Assembly: GCF_002924365.1 (NCBI RefSeq)
Contig: NZ_PQWB01000017.1
Coordinates: 337,086 to 401,085 of the forward strand
DNA from: Chromobacterium alticapitis
Lineage (GTDB): Bacteria > Pseudomonadota > Gammaproteobacteria > Burkholderiales > Chromobacteriaceae
DNA length: 64,000 nucleotides
Direction: 5' to 3'
The position numbers were made by a program, and so were the translations under genes. The notes below the pieces were generated by a model. That model had not been told where the DNA came from and searched no databases. It worked only from the letters and a program-made list of their open reading frames with translations. Below are positions 16,484-24,879 of the stretch, piece after piece (position 1 is the stretch's first letter; every line of letters starts with the position of its first letter).

Positions 16484-16813
16484 ATGAATAAGCTGACGAA
16501 GGTCGGGCTGCTGCTGGCGGTTTTATGGAGCGGCGCCGCATTGGCGCAGACAGTCGATGAGCAGCTGTTAGCGGCGCAAATGGCTTTTCAGCAGGCGGAG
16601 AGCCAGCAGCAGAAGTCGGACAAGCGCTTGAAGGATGCTCAGGATGCCAAGACGCTGGCCGAACAGAAGCTGGCCGGGGCTCAGGCCGCGCTGGACAAGG
16701 CCGATGCCGAGCTGACCGCCGCCACGGCGGCGCAGAACCAGGCGCAGCAGGCTTCGCAGCAGGCTACGCAAACGCTGCAGCAGGCCTGGCAGCGCAAGGA
16801 AGGCGCCCAGTAA
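16484..16813 (+). CDS. Small secreted coiled-coil protein
   Basis: A 109-residue protein with a signal peptide (VGLLLAVLWSGAALA, cut before QTVDEQ) and a mature part that is almost entirely Ala/Gln/Lys-rich heptads, predicted to form one long coiled coil. AGGGGG lies five bases upstream of the ATG at 16484. No family is recognised. It converges with the DUF4124 gene, which has a similar Gln-rich coiled-coil tail, with only three bases between their stop codons. Confidence 0.75.
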   Translation: MNKLTKVGLLLAVLWSGAALAQTVDEQLLAAQMAFQQAESQQQKSDKRLKDAQDAKTLAEQKLAGAQAALDKADAELTAATAAQNQAQQASQQATQTLQQAWQRKEGAQ

Positions 16814-16816
16814 ACG

Positions 16817-17404
16817 CTATTGGCCGCGCAACTGGCGGTAGCGCTGCAGATCTTGTTGCATTTTTAGCTTAAAAGCTTCGATCTCGGCATGTTTGGCCGC
16901 CATTTGGGTTTGCAGATCCTTTTGTTCGCGCTGCAGCACCTGCTGGTTGTGCAGGGTGTTGGCGGGCGGCGTCTGGCGCAGCTTCTGGCTGAGCGCCAGG
17001 TCTTTTTGCAGATCGCGCTGCTGGATGGCCAGGCCCTGGGCGCGCAGTTCCTGGGCGTGGTAGGCCGATTGCAGCACGGCGAGCTGCTTGGCGCGGTCGG
17101 CTTGCAGATCGGCCAAGGTGGAGTAGCTCTGGACCAGCGCCTGGTCGTGGCGGGCGGCTTCCTGCTGTTTTTGTTGCAGCTGCCGCGCGGCGGCGGCAGA
17201 AGCTTCGCGGCTTTGCCGTTGCGCCTCGCTCTCGGCCGGTTTTCTCACGGTGCCCTGCCGGCTGAGTTCGGCCACGCCGCGGCTCTGGTTCTGCAGCGGC
17301 GGGGCGTCGCTGTAATGCGTCTTGCCGGTCTCATCCAGCCATTTGTACACATCGGCATGGGCCAGTGAGCACAGCAGCAGAAGAGGCCCGGCGAGGCGCT
17401 TCAT
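16817..17404 (-). CDS. DUF4124-domain periplasmic protein
   Basis: A 195-residue secreted protein. A signal peptide ([17 protein letters not shown]) is followed by the DUF4124 signature DVYKWLDETGKTHYSDAPP and then a long Gln-rich coiled coil. Function unknown. Its ATG overlaps the pyrE stop codon by one base (TGATG), so it is translated with pyrE although no functional link is obvious. Confidence 0.82.
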   Translation of the reverse strand: MKRLAGPLLLLCSLAHADVYKWLDETGKTHYSDAPPLQNQSRGVAELSRQGTVRKPAESEAQRQSREASAAAARQLQQKQQEAARHDQALVQSYSTLADLQADRAKQLAVLQSAYHAQELRAQGLAIQQRDLQKDLALSQKLRQTPPANTLHNQQVLQREQKDLQTQMAAKHAEIEAFKLKMQQDLQRYRQLRGQ

Positions 17405-18048
17405 CAGTAATCGACTCCGTATTGGGCGCGGTAGGCGCGCACCGCGTCGAGGTGGGCTGCCATTTCCGGATGGTTTTCCAGATAGCCCAGCAGGTCTTTC
17501 AGCGTGGCGATGGCCACCACCGGCAGGCCGTGCTGCTTGGCCACTTCCTGCACCGCGGACAGTTCGCCCTGGCCGCGCTCCATGCGGTCCAGCGCGATGG
17601 CCACGCCGGCAGGCTCGGCGCCGGCGGCGCGTATCATTTCCACGGATTCGCGCACCGAAGTACCGGCCGAGATCACGTCGTCTATGATCAGCACCTTGCC
17701 CTTGAGCGGCGCGCCGACCAGGGTGCCGCCTTCGCCGTGGTCTTTGGCTTCCTTGCGATTGTAGGCGAAGGGCACGTTGCGGCCTTGCTCGGCCAGCGCC
17801 ATGCCGGCGGCGGCGGCCAGGATGATGCCCTTGTAGGCGGGGCCGAACAGCATGTCGAACTCGACGCCGCTCCGCTGGATGGACTGGGCGTAGAAGCGCG
17901 ACAGCTTCAGCGTGGACTCGCCGTCGTTGAACAGGCCGGTGTTGAAGAAGTACGGCGATTGGCGTCCCGCCTTGGTGATGAACTCGCCAAACTTCAAAAC
18001 CTGCTTGTCGAGCGCAAAACGAATAAACTCTTGACGGAAATCGCTCAT
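17404..18048 (-). CDS. pyrE: Orotate phosphoribosyltransferase
   Basis: A 214-residue enzyme of pyrimidine synthesis that joins orotate to PRPP to give OMP. The PRPP-binding motif [17 protein letters not shown] is intact, along with the N-terminal [17 protein letters not shown] and [11 protein letters not shown]. The start is the ATG at 18048 ([13 protein letters not shown]), with AAGGAG five bases upstream; a GTG two codons earlier overlaps that site. It diverges from xth with 75 bases between. Confidence 0.96.
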   Translation of the reverse strand: MSDFRQEFIRFALDKQVLKFGEFITKAGRQSPYFFNTGLFNDGESTLKLSRFYAQSIQRSGVEFDMLFGPAYKGIILAAAAGMALAEQGRNVPFAYNRKEAKDHGEGGTLVGAPLKGKVLIIDDVISAGTSVRESVEMIRAAGAEPAGVAIALDRMERGQGELSAVQEVAKQHGLPVVAIATLKDLLGYLENHPEMAAHLDAVRAYRAQYGVDY

Positions 18049-18123
18049 CTTCACTCCTTGATGAAATCGTTAACTGTTTGAACGGCTGATTAAATTGCCG
18101 CAAGCATACCACGGGAGACACCC

Positions 18124-18900
18124 TTGCTTCGAATCGTTTCCGCCAACCTGAACGGCATCCGCTCGGCGGACAAAAAAGGCTTTTTCGACTGGCTGGCCAC
18201 CATCAACGCCGACTTCGTCTGCGTGCAGGAATTGAAGGCGCAGGCCGGCGATCTGTCCGAGCGCATGCGCGCGCCGGATGGCCTGACCGGCTATTTCCAC
18301 TATGCCGAGAAAAAGGGCTATAGCGGCGTCGGCGTCTACACCCGCCACCAGCCGGACGCGGTGGTGGAGGGGCTGGGCGTGGACTGGATCGATGCCGAAG
18401 GCCGTTTCCTGCAGCTGGATTTCGGCAATCTGTCCGTCATCTCGCTGTACCTGCCGTCCGGCTCCAGCAGCGATGAACGGCAGCAGGTGAAGTTCGATTT
18501 TCTCGATGTGTTCATGCCGCATCTGGAGAAGCTGAAGGCGGCCGGCCGCGACATCGTGATCTGCGGCGACTGGAACATCGCCCACAATGAGATCGACCTG
18601 AAAAACTGGAAGGGCAATCTGAAGAATTCCGGCTTCCTGCCGGAGGAGCGCGCCTGGATGACGGACCTGCTGGGCCGTGTGGGCTGGCGCGACGCCTGGC
18701 GTCAGCTGTACCCGGACGCGCCAGGCTATACCTGGTGGAGCAACCGCGGCCAGGCTTACGCCAAGGACGTGGGCTGGCGCATCGATTACCACATCGTCAC
18801 GCCGTCGCTGATGGAGTTGGCCGAATCTTCCAGCGTCTACAAGGACGAGAAATTTTCCGATCACGCGCCGCTGATCGTCGATTATCGCCGGGAGCTGTGA
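18124..18900 (+). CDS. xth: Exodeoxyribonuclease III
   Basis: A 258-residue AP endonuclease/exonuclease of base-excision repair. Motifs: LRIVSANLNGIRSADKKGF, FVCVQELKAQ with the metal-binding Glu, ICGDWNIAHNEIDLKN with catalytic Asp and Asn, and the C-terminal SDHAPLIVDY with the catalytic Asp-His. Translation starts at TTG (18124); GGGAG is about seven bases upstream and no ATG fits. The closeness to the ExoA/ExoIII split is not resolved. Its stop overlaps the next gene by one base. Confidence 0.95.
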   Translation: MLRIVSANLNGIRSADKKGFFDWLATINADFVCVQELKAQAGDLSERMRAPDGLTGYFHYAEKKGYSGVGVYTRHQPDAVVEGLGVDWIDAEGRFLQLDFGNLSVISLYLPSGSSSDERQQVKFDFLDVFMPHLEKLKAAGRDIVICGDWNIAHNEIDLKNWKGNLKNSGFLPEERAWMTDLLGRVGWRDAWRQLYPDAPGYTWWSNRGQAYAKDVGWRIDYHIVTPSLMELAESSSVYKDEKFSDHAPLIVDYRREL

Positions 18901-19496
18901 TGTGGGACGACGATGACGTGACGCTGCTGACGGTTCCTGGCTGGGGCGATTCCGGCCCGGCGCATTGGCAAAGCCGTTGGGAGCTGACTTATCCGCTGGC
19001 GCGTCGAGTCGTCCAGCAGAGCTGGCTGTATCCGAGCCGCGACGCCTGGGTGGCGGGGTTGGCGGCTGCCGTGGCGGACATCCCCGGCCAACTGGTCATC
19101 GCCGCGCATAGTCTGGGCTGCCATGCGACGGTTGCCTGGCTGTTGCAGGCCTCGCTGGCGGATCAGCGCCGGGTCAAGGGGGCGTTATTGGTGGCGCCGC
19201 CGGCCTTGCCGATTCTGCCGGCTACTGCGCGGGCCAGCGGCGAGCTGCCGGACGGGGCGGCCTTGCCGGATTTCGCCGGTTTCGAGGCGGCGGATACGCG
19301 GCGCTTGCCGGTTCCGGCCATCGTCGCGGCCAGCCATGACGACCCGTTCTGCGATTTCGCGGAGGCTGCGCGCATGGCGGACGGTTGGGGGGCGGATGGG
19401 TTCGACGCCGGCAACTGCGGCCATATGGGCAGCCATGCCGGCCTGGGGAGCTGGCCGGCCGGTCAGAGCCTGCTGCAGCGCTTGATCCTGGGGTGA
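18900..19496 (+). CDS. RBBP9/YdeN-type serine hydrolase
   Basis: A 198-residue alpha/beta hydrolase of the RBBP9 family. It has TVPGWGDSGPAHWQSRWE at the start, the nucleophile in IAAHSLGCHATVAWL, the acid in SHDDPFCDF and the catalytic His in AGNCGHMGSHAGLG. The substrate is unknown. The ATG at 18900 overlaps the xth TGA by one base, implying cotranslation. Confidence 0.87.
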   Translation: MWDDDDVTLLTVPGWGDSGPAHWQSRWELTYPLARRVVQQSWLYPSRDAWVAGLAAAVADIPGQLVIAAHSLGCHATVAWLLQASLADQRRVKGALLVAPPALPILPATARASGELPDGAALPDFAGFEAADTRRLPVPAIVAASHDDPFCDFAEAARMADGWGADGFDAGNCGHMGSHAGLGSWPAGQSLLQRLILG

Positions 19497-19739
19497 GGCC
19501 TGGCCCCCTCTCCCCCGAGGGGAGAGGGGAGGCTGCGAACCCGCCCGCATCCGTTCGCCGCCTGTTCGTAGCGCGGGTTGGCCGCAAGGCCATATCCGCG
19601 ATTCCGGCAGCTTCGCTCGCGGCAATGGCCTGGGTCCCGCGCACGCAACCGCGTTCACGCATCTCGATGGGATCACATCGTTCGCGGGTATGGCCGCGGG
19701 CCAATCCGCGCTACCAGGCTTGTGAGAGAGGAGGGCGCC
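19497..19739. other. Non-coding repeat-bearing spacer
   Basis: No gene is supported here. The spacer holds a short CCCCTCTCCC / GGGGAGAGGGG inverted repeat (19505-19529) and a 147-base inverted-repeat element (19568-19714). It lies between two convergent genes. Confidence 0.8.
19568..19714. repeat. MITE-like element with 33-34-base terminal inverted repeats
   Basis: The left arm begins GTAGCGCGGGTTGGCC (19568) and ends CCATATCCGCGA. The right arm (19681-19714) is its reverse complement with about four differences. The roughly 80-base interior is non-coding. A single-arm relative lies at 44312-44346. No transposase is present. Confidence 0.75.
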
Positions 19740-20579
19740 TCAGCGCTCCACCGGCCGCGCCGGGTCGCTGCACCATTCGCTCCAGGAGCCCGGATAGAGG
19801 CGGCTGCCGTGGAAGCCGGCGATTTCCATCGCCAGCAGGTTTTGGCAGGCGGTGACGCCGGAGCCGCATTGATGAACGATGGCGGCCGGATCGAAGCCCT
19901 CGCCCAGCAGCGCTTCCCATTCCGCGCGCAGTTGCGCGGCGGGCTTGTAATGCTGCTCGGCCGTCAGGTTGTTCATGAAGAAACGGTTGGCCGCGCCCGG
20001 GATGTGGCCGCCCACCGGATCTATGGTTTCGCCTACGCCGCGGAAGCGGTCCGCGCTGCGCGCGTCCACCACGGTGAAGGATTGCTGCTCCAGATTGGCC
20101 TGCACGGCGTCGGCGTCCACGGTTTGCTGCAGGGCGGCGCGGATGGCGAAGCGGCGCGAGTTGCGCGCTGGCGCAGCCTGGTCCAGCGGCAGGCCGGCGG
20201 CTTTCCAGGCGGCGAGGCCGCCATCCAGCACGGCCACTTTTTCGTGGCCCAGCCAGCGCAGCAGCCACCAGGCGCGCGCCGCGTATTGGCCGCTGCCGTC
20301 GTCGTAGGCTACGACCTGCATGTCCGCATCCACGCCTATCGCGCCCAGGTCCACCGCCAGCCTTTGGCCATCCGGCAACGGGTGGCGGCCGTTGCGGCCG
20401 TTCTTGCTGCCTGACAGGTGATAGTCCAGATGCAGGTAGCGCGCGTCGGGGATGTGGCCCTGCTCATAGGCGGCGTGGCCGTAATCGGCGTTGTCCAGCT
20501 GGAAGCGGCAGTCCAGCACGATGCAGTGGGCGCGGTCCTGCTGGGCAAGTTGCGCCGCGGAAATCAGCGTGGTGTACAT
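19740..20579 (-). CDS. sseA: Sulfurtransferase (SseA-like, 3-mercaptopyruvate type)
   Basis: A 279-residue protein with two rhodanese domains. The N-terminal half is the inactive one (LDCRFQLDNADYG, GHIPDARYLHLDYHLSG). The C-terminal half has the active-site loop HQCGSGVTACQN, and CGSGVTA is the motif typical of 3-mercaptopyruvate sulfurtransferases rather than thiosulfate-specific rhodaneses. Transcribed alone, divergent from the chemoreceptor gene. Confidence 0.9.
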   Translation of the reverse strand: MYTTLISAAQLAQQDRAHCIVLDCRFQLDNADYGHAAYEQGHIPDARYLHLDYHLSGSKNGRNGRHPLPDGQRLAVDLGAIGVDADMQVVAYDDGSGQYAARAWWLLRWLGHEKVAVLDGGLAAWKAAGLPLDQAAPARNSRRFAIRAALQQTVDADAVQANLEQQSFTVVDARSADRFRGVGETIDPVGGHIPGAANRFFMNNLTAEQHYKPAAQLRAEWEALLGEGFDPAAIVHQCGSGVTACQNLLAMEIAGFHGSRLYPGSWSEWCSDPARPVER

Positions 20580-20758
20580 GGCGAAAGAGCGAGGTGGAAA
20601 CCGACAGCTTAACGGTTGTCTGCACGCGCTGGCAATTGTACTAAAACGTTAACATTGACCATTCTGATTAGTACCTTATCGGCGTATGCTGTCGATCTAG
20701 CCGGCGCCAATCCGGGATCGAAAACCAAAAACAGACTTCGTAACGGGGATGAGTGAAT

Positions 20759-22408
20759 ATGTTAAGTGCATTGAATATAGGCCAGCGCATCCTGCTGCTG
20801 GCCGGCAGCCTGTTGTTGGCCTTGTTCCTGGTGGGCGGCGGAGCCTGGTGGGCGATGGATGGCGTGCAGCATGAGCTGCAAACGCTGTTTGCCGACAAGA
20901 TCGCCTTCCGCCATCAGCTGGACAGCATGCAGCGGACGATGATGCAGATCCGGCAGGATGAGAAGAATATCTTCATCAGCATCGGCAATCCGGCGAATAC
21001 CGACCAGAGCATACAGACCAACAAACAGTGGCTGGACAAGGATATCGCCAAGCTGCGTGAGCAGACCGCGCAGGCCAAAGGCATGGCGATGGCGGCCGAG
21101 CATCAGGCCGAGTTCGACAGCGTGCTGGCCGGATTGGATGGCTACGCCCAAGGCATGGCGGATTTGTACAGCAAGATCGAAAAAGGCCAGATTTCCGCGG
21201 CCAATATCGGCGACGCCGGCATCATCCCGTTCAAGCCCAAGTTGTACGCCGCCCGCGATGCCCTGAAGAAAATGACCGAACTGGCCGACAACACGGCGAA
21301 AGACGCCGAGGATGCGATGATGGCGACGATGCGCCGCACCATCCAGCTGCTGATGACCGTGCTGCTGCTGGCGCTGGCCATCGGCGCGGGCCTGGCCTGG
21401 GTGATCGCCCGTTCCATCACCAGGCCGCTGGGTTCGATGCGGGAGCGGATGCGCCATGCGGCCGAACACAACGATCTGACTGTGGCGATAGAGCAGAGCG
21501 GCCGCGACGAAGTCAGCGAAACCGGTCGCGCGCTGTCGCAACTGCTGGGCAATCTGCGCGGCTTCATCGAGCGGACCCGGCAGGATTCCGCCCAAGTCAA
21601 TGACACCGCGGCGTCTTTGTCCGACGTTTCGCGGCGCATCGCCGAAGCCTCGCGCCAGCAGACCGATGCCTCCTCCTCCACCGCGGCGGCGGTGGAGCAA
21701 ATGACGGTCAGCATCAATCTGGTGGCCGAGCATGCGGCGGAAATGGCTGGGGAAGCCAAGAGCAGCATGCAGGAAGCGGTAGGCGGCAGCCAGGTGGCGG
21801 GCGAGGCGGCGCGGGAGATGAACGAGATCGCGCGGGTGATAGGCGAGTCGGAAACCGTCATCGACAGCCTGAACCAGCGCTCGGATGAAATCGGCAATAT
21901 CGTCGAAGTGATCCACGATATCGCCGAGCAGACCAATCTATTGGCGCTGAACGCGGCGATCGAGGCGGCGCGGGCCGGCGAAACGGGTCGCGGCTTCGCC
22001 GTGGTGGCGGACGAGGTGCGCAAGCTGGCGGAGCGCACCGCTCAGGCGACGGGCGAGATTTCCGCCAAGATCCAGGCAGTGCAGGGGGATACCGCCACCG
22101 CGGTGGCCAGCATGCGCGAGGCGGCGGCGCGAGTGGGCAGCGGCGTGAAGCTCAGCGGCCAAGTCAGCGCCAGGCTGGAGCAGATTCAGGCCTTGTCGTC
22201 AGGCTTGCTGGACAAGACCAGCGAAATCGCGGCGGCCATGCGCGAACAGGGCACGGCCAGCAACGAGGCGGCCCGCAGCGTGGAGCGCATCGCCAGCATG
22301 GGGGTGGAAAACGGCCAGTCCGTCGAGGCCTCGTCCGGCATGGCGCAGCAGCTGTCGCAGCTGGCCCATGGGCTGGATCAGGCGATCAGCCGCTTCCGCA
22401 CCGCTTGA
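20759..22408 (+). CDS. Methyl-accepting chemotaxis protein
   Basis: A 549-residue chemoreceptor. It has an N-terminal membrane helix ([21 protein letters not shown]), a periplasmic four-helix-type sensor of about 150 residues, a second membrane helix ([21 protein letters not shown]), HAMP ([15 protein letters not shown]) and the signalling hairpin with the tip [19 protein letters not shown] and [16 protein letters not shown]. The ligand is unknown. The ATG at 20759 has GGGGA nine bases upstream; a GTG at 20753 is possible. Divergent from sseA. Confidence 0.93.
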   Translation: MLSALNIGQRILLLAGSLLLALFLVGGGAWWAMDGVQHELQTLFADKIAFRHQLDSMQRTMMQIRQDEKNIFISIGNPANTDQSIQTNKQWLDKDIAKLREQTAQAKGMAMAAEHQAEFDSVLAGLDGYAQGMADLYSKIEKGQISAANIGDAGIIPFKPKLYAARDALKKMTELADNTAKDAEDAMMATMRRTIQLLMTVLLLALAIGAGLAWVIARSITRPLGSMRERMRHAAEHNDLTVAIEQSGRDEVSETGRALSQLLGNLRGFIERTRQDSAQVNDTAASLSDVSRRIAEASRQQTDASSSTAAAVEQMTVSINLVAEHAAEMAGEAKSSMQEAVGGSQVAGEAAREMNEIARVIGESETVIDSLNQRSDEIGNIVEVIHDIAEQTNLLALNAAIEAARAGETGRGFAVVADEVRKLAERTAQATGEISAKIQAVQGDTATAVASMREAAARVGSGVKLSGQVSARLEQIQALSSGLLDKTSEIAAAMREQGTASNEAARSVERIASMGVENGQSVEASSGMAQQLSQLAHGLDQAISRFRTA

Positions 22409-22409
22409 T

Positions 22410-22808
22410 TCAGCCGGCGAGAGCGGCGCGCAGCCGCGCGGCCAGGTCCGCCTGGCCGTGATCGGCGCCTTCGCGCCGCGGCGCGGCCCAGATCGGGCTG
22501 GGGAAATGGGCATCGTCGGCGAAGCGCGGAATCACATGCCAGTGCAGGTGCGGCACCATATTGCCCAGGCTGGCCAGATTGATCTTGGCCGGCTTCATCA
22601 CGGATCGCAGCGCGGATTCGGTCCGGTAGACCCAGTCCATCAGGTGGGCGCGGTCCTCGGGCGCGAGATCGGTCATCTCGGCCGCGTGGGCTTGCCAGAT
22701 GACGCGGCAAAAGCCGGGATAGCCAGGCTCGTTCGCCAGGATGACGCGCAGCCGCGCGTCCTGGTACAGCAATTCGCCTGCCGGCTCGCGGCACAATTCG
22801 CAATCCAT
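22410..22808 (-). CDS. HIT-family hydrolase
   Basis: A 132-residue HIT protein. The histidine-triad motif is HLHWHVIPR, preceded by INLASLGNMVPHLHW. Such proteins hydrolyse dinucleoside polyphosphates or nucleoside phosphoramidates. An N-terminal CELC pair suggests a metal site as in some HIT branches. It converges with the chemoreceptor gene with one base between stop codons. Confidence 0.88.
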   Translation of the reverse strand: MDCELCREPAGELLYQDARLRVILANEPGYPGFCRVIWQAHAAEMTDLAPEDRAHLMDWVYRTESALRSVMKPAKINLASLGNMVPHLHWHVIPRFADDAHFPSPIWAAPRREGADHGQADLAARLRAALAG

Positions 22809-22946
22809 GGTTCGCTCCCTATTCTATTGGTTTGTTGATTCTACCCCCGCTATGCTCAACGGGGCAGTCATGGCGGTCTGTTATACTGATGGAGTCGGCC
22901 TCAGCGCCGATGGGCGTTCCAGAATCATAACCAGCCGGGAATCATC

Positions 22947-24263
22947 GTGAGTTTCGTCAACAGCCTCTTCGTCATTGCCGTCCTGATCACCGCCAGCGCT
23001 TTTTTCTCGGTATCGGAAATTTCGCTCGCAGCCGCGCGCAAGATCAAGCTGCGGCAATTGGCCGAGGAGGGCAATCACAATGCCGAGCGGGTGCTGGAAC
23101 TGCAAGACCAGCCCGGCCACTTCTTCACCGTGGTGCAGATCGGCCTCAACGCCGTGGCCATCCTGGCCGGTATTCTGGGCGAGGCGGCCTTCACGCCTTA
23201 CTTCGCCACGCTGCTGCACATGCTGACGCCGGCGGAGTGGGTGGAGCATCTGAGCTTCATCCTGTCTTTCGTCTCGGTCACCGCGCTGTTCGTGCTGTTC
23301 GCCGACCTGATGCCCAAGCGGCTGGGCATGGTGGCGCCTGAGCGCATCGCGCTCCTGGTGGTGCGTCCCATGATGTTTTGCGTCACCCTGTTCCGGCCGC
23401 TGGTGTGGCTGTTCAACGGCTTGGCCAATGTGTTCTTCCGCATGCTGGGCGTGCCGACGGCGCGGCCGGAAGACCTGACTCCGGCCGACCTGCTGGCGAT
23501 GATGGACGCCGGCGCCGAGGCCGGCGTGCTGCAGCAGCGCGAGCACCATTTGATCGAGAACGTGTTCGAGCTGGAAAGCCGCACCGTGCCCTCGTCGATG
23601 ACGGCGCGCGAAAGCATAGTCTATTTCACGCTGCACGAGGACGAAGGCAGCATCAAGCAGAAAATCGCCGAACATCCGCATACCAAGTTCCTGGTGTGCG
23701 ACGGCGTGATCGACTCGGTGATCGGCTACGTGGATTCCAAGGACATCCTGATGCGGCTGATCAATCAGCAGAGCCTGTCGATGAAGCGCGAGCTGACGAT
23801 ACGCAATGTGCTGATCATTCCGGATTCGCTGACTTTGTCCGAACTGCTGGAGCGGTTCAAGGCCTCGCGCGAGGACTTCGCGGTGGTGATGAACGAATAC
23901 GCGCTGGTGGTGGGCGTGATCACGCTGAACGACCTGATGAGCACGGTGATGGGCGACCTGGTCAACCAGTTCCAGGAAGAGCAGATCGTGCGCCGCGACG
24001 ACCGTTCCTGGCTGGTGGACGGCGCTACGCCGGTGGAAGACGTGCTGCGCGCGCTGGGCATCGACTCCTTCCCCGACGACGAGAACTACGAAACCATCGC
24101 CGGCTTCATGATGTACATGCTGCGGCGCATTCCCAAGCGCACCGACAGCGTGGAGTTCGAGGGCTACAAGTTCGAGGTGGTGGACATCGACAACTACCGG
24201 ATAGACCAGCTGCTGGTGACGCTGATTCCGCCCGCGGCGGCCGAGGCAGAGTCCGCCCGCTGA
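22947..24263 (+). CDS. CorC/HlyC-type membrane protein (CNNM-CBS)
   Basis: A 438-residue protein with an N-terminal DUF21/CNNM membrane domain (about residues 1-190; NSLFVIAVLITASAFFSVSE and AVAILAGILGEAAF), two CBS domains (about 210-330; VVMNEYALVVGVITLNDLM) and a C-terminal CorC_HlyC domain (about 345-430; DDRSWLVDGATPVEDV). The family includes YtfL/PaeA and MgpA, linked to divalent cation or polyamine export and not to haemolysis. Translation begins at GTG 22947 with GGGA eight bases upstream. Confidence 0.9.
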   Translation: MSFVNSLFVIAVLITASAFFSVSEISLAAARKIKLRQLAEEGNHNAERVLELQDQPGHFFTVVQIGLNAVAILAGILGEAAFTPYFATLLHMLTPAEWVEHLSFILSFVSVTALFVLFADLMPKRLGMVAPERIALLVVRPMMFCVTLFRPLVWLFNGLANVFFRMLGVPTARPEDLTPADLLAMMDAGAEAGVLQQREHHLIENVFELESRTVPSSMTARESIVYFTLHEDEGSIKQKIAEHPHTKFLVCDGVIDSVIGYVDSKDILMRLINQQSLSMKRELTIRNVLIIPDSLTLSELLERFKASREDFAVVMNEYALVVGVITLNDLMSTVMGDLVNQFQEEQIVRRDDRSWLVDGATPVEDVLRALGIDSFPDDENYETIAGFMMYMLRRIPKRTDSVEFEGYKFEVVDIDNYRIDQLLVTLIPPAAAEAESAR

Positions 24264-24266
24264 TAT

Positions 24267-24290
24267 TACGAATGGTTACACCCGCTTACA
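24267..24290 (+). promoter_or_regulatory. RstA-like box upstream of the asr-like gene
   Basis: TACGAATGGTTACA (24267-24280) agrees with the E. coli RstA consensus TACATNTNGTTACA at 10 of 12 fixed positions, and a second TTACA follows at 24286. A weak -10 (TAAGAT, 24323-24328) lies downstream. Inference from sequence only. Confidence 0.4.
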
Positions 24291-24395
24291 CGCGGCTCAC
24301 AGACGGGGCGGGAGGGGCTGCCTAAGATGGATTCAAGGACGCGTCGCCAAGACGCTCCAGACAACGATCCCCAACTTGGATTCGGGAGAATGACC

Positions 24396-24638
24396 ATGAA
24401 GAAACTGACCGCCCTCCTGCTGGCCGCCACCCTCGGCCTGGCCTCCGTCGCCACCTACGCCGCCGATGCCTCCGCGCCGGCCGCCAAGGCCGCCGCGCCC
24501 ATGCATAAGCACCACCACCACAAGAAGCACCATGCCAAGAAGGCCAGCTCCGCGCCGGCCGCGCAAAAAGCCCAGGCCGCCAAGAAGCACCATCACAAAA
24601 AGCATCATCATCACAAGAAGCACCACCCGATGAAGTAA
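24396..24638 (+). CDS. asr: Acid-shock protein Asr-like, His/Lys-rich periplasmic protein
   Basis: An 80-residue protein with a signal peptide (MKKLTALLLAATLGLASVATYA) and a mature part made of His/Lys blocks separated by Ala-rich linkers. The segment PAAQKAQAAKKHHHKKHH closely matches the repeat of E. coli acid-shock protein Asr. Such chains could buffer protons or bind metals in the periplasm. The ATG at 24396 has GGGAG seven bases upstream; an earlier ATG at 24390 is too close. Followed by a strong terminator. Confidence 0.82.
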   Translation: MKKLTALLLAATLGLASVATYAADASAPAAKAAAPMHKHHHHKKHHAKKASSAPAAQKAQAAKKHHHKKHHHHKKHHPMK

Positions 24639-24675
24639 GCCGGGCCTGATGGCCGGGTTTATCCCGATCCAACGG

Positions 24676-24700
24676 AAAGGAGGCGAAAGCCTCCTTTTTT
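24676..24700 (+). terminator. Rho-independent terminator of the asr-like gene
   Basis: Stem AAAGGAGGC / GCCTCCTTT, loop GAAA, ending in a run of T. Confidence 0.88.
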
Positions 24701-24721
24701 GCTGGTTTCTCTCCACTGAAA

Positions 24722-24762
24722 CTGACCTAAATGACAGGTGGGTAATTTTCCACTTGTATTCT
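24722..24762 (+). promoter_or_regulatory. LuxR-type box and promoter of the chitinase gene
   Basis: CTGACCTAAATGACAG (24722-24737) is a dyad of the CT-N12-AG lux-box type. TATTCT (24757-24762) can serve as -10, which puts the box centre near -40, the usual place for LuxR-type activation. C. violaceum chitinase is known to be controlled by acyl-homoserine lactones; the box itself is my inference. Confidence 0.55.
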
Positions 24763-24879
24763 AGCTCGGATATTTCGATTCTGATACCAATGTAATACCA
24801 CATGAAATTTCATGTTGGAGATTGCAGGGCATCAAGCGGCACGCATGCCGCGTCATCATCGATACAGAGGAGAAGCACC

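Noticed and set aside
20680..20687. TTATCGGC as reverse complement of a sigma-28 -10 box (GCCGATAA) near the chemoreceptor
   Set aside because: It points toward sseA, not the chemoreceptor, and no TAAA -35 lies at the right distance.
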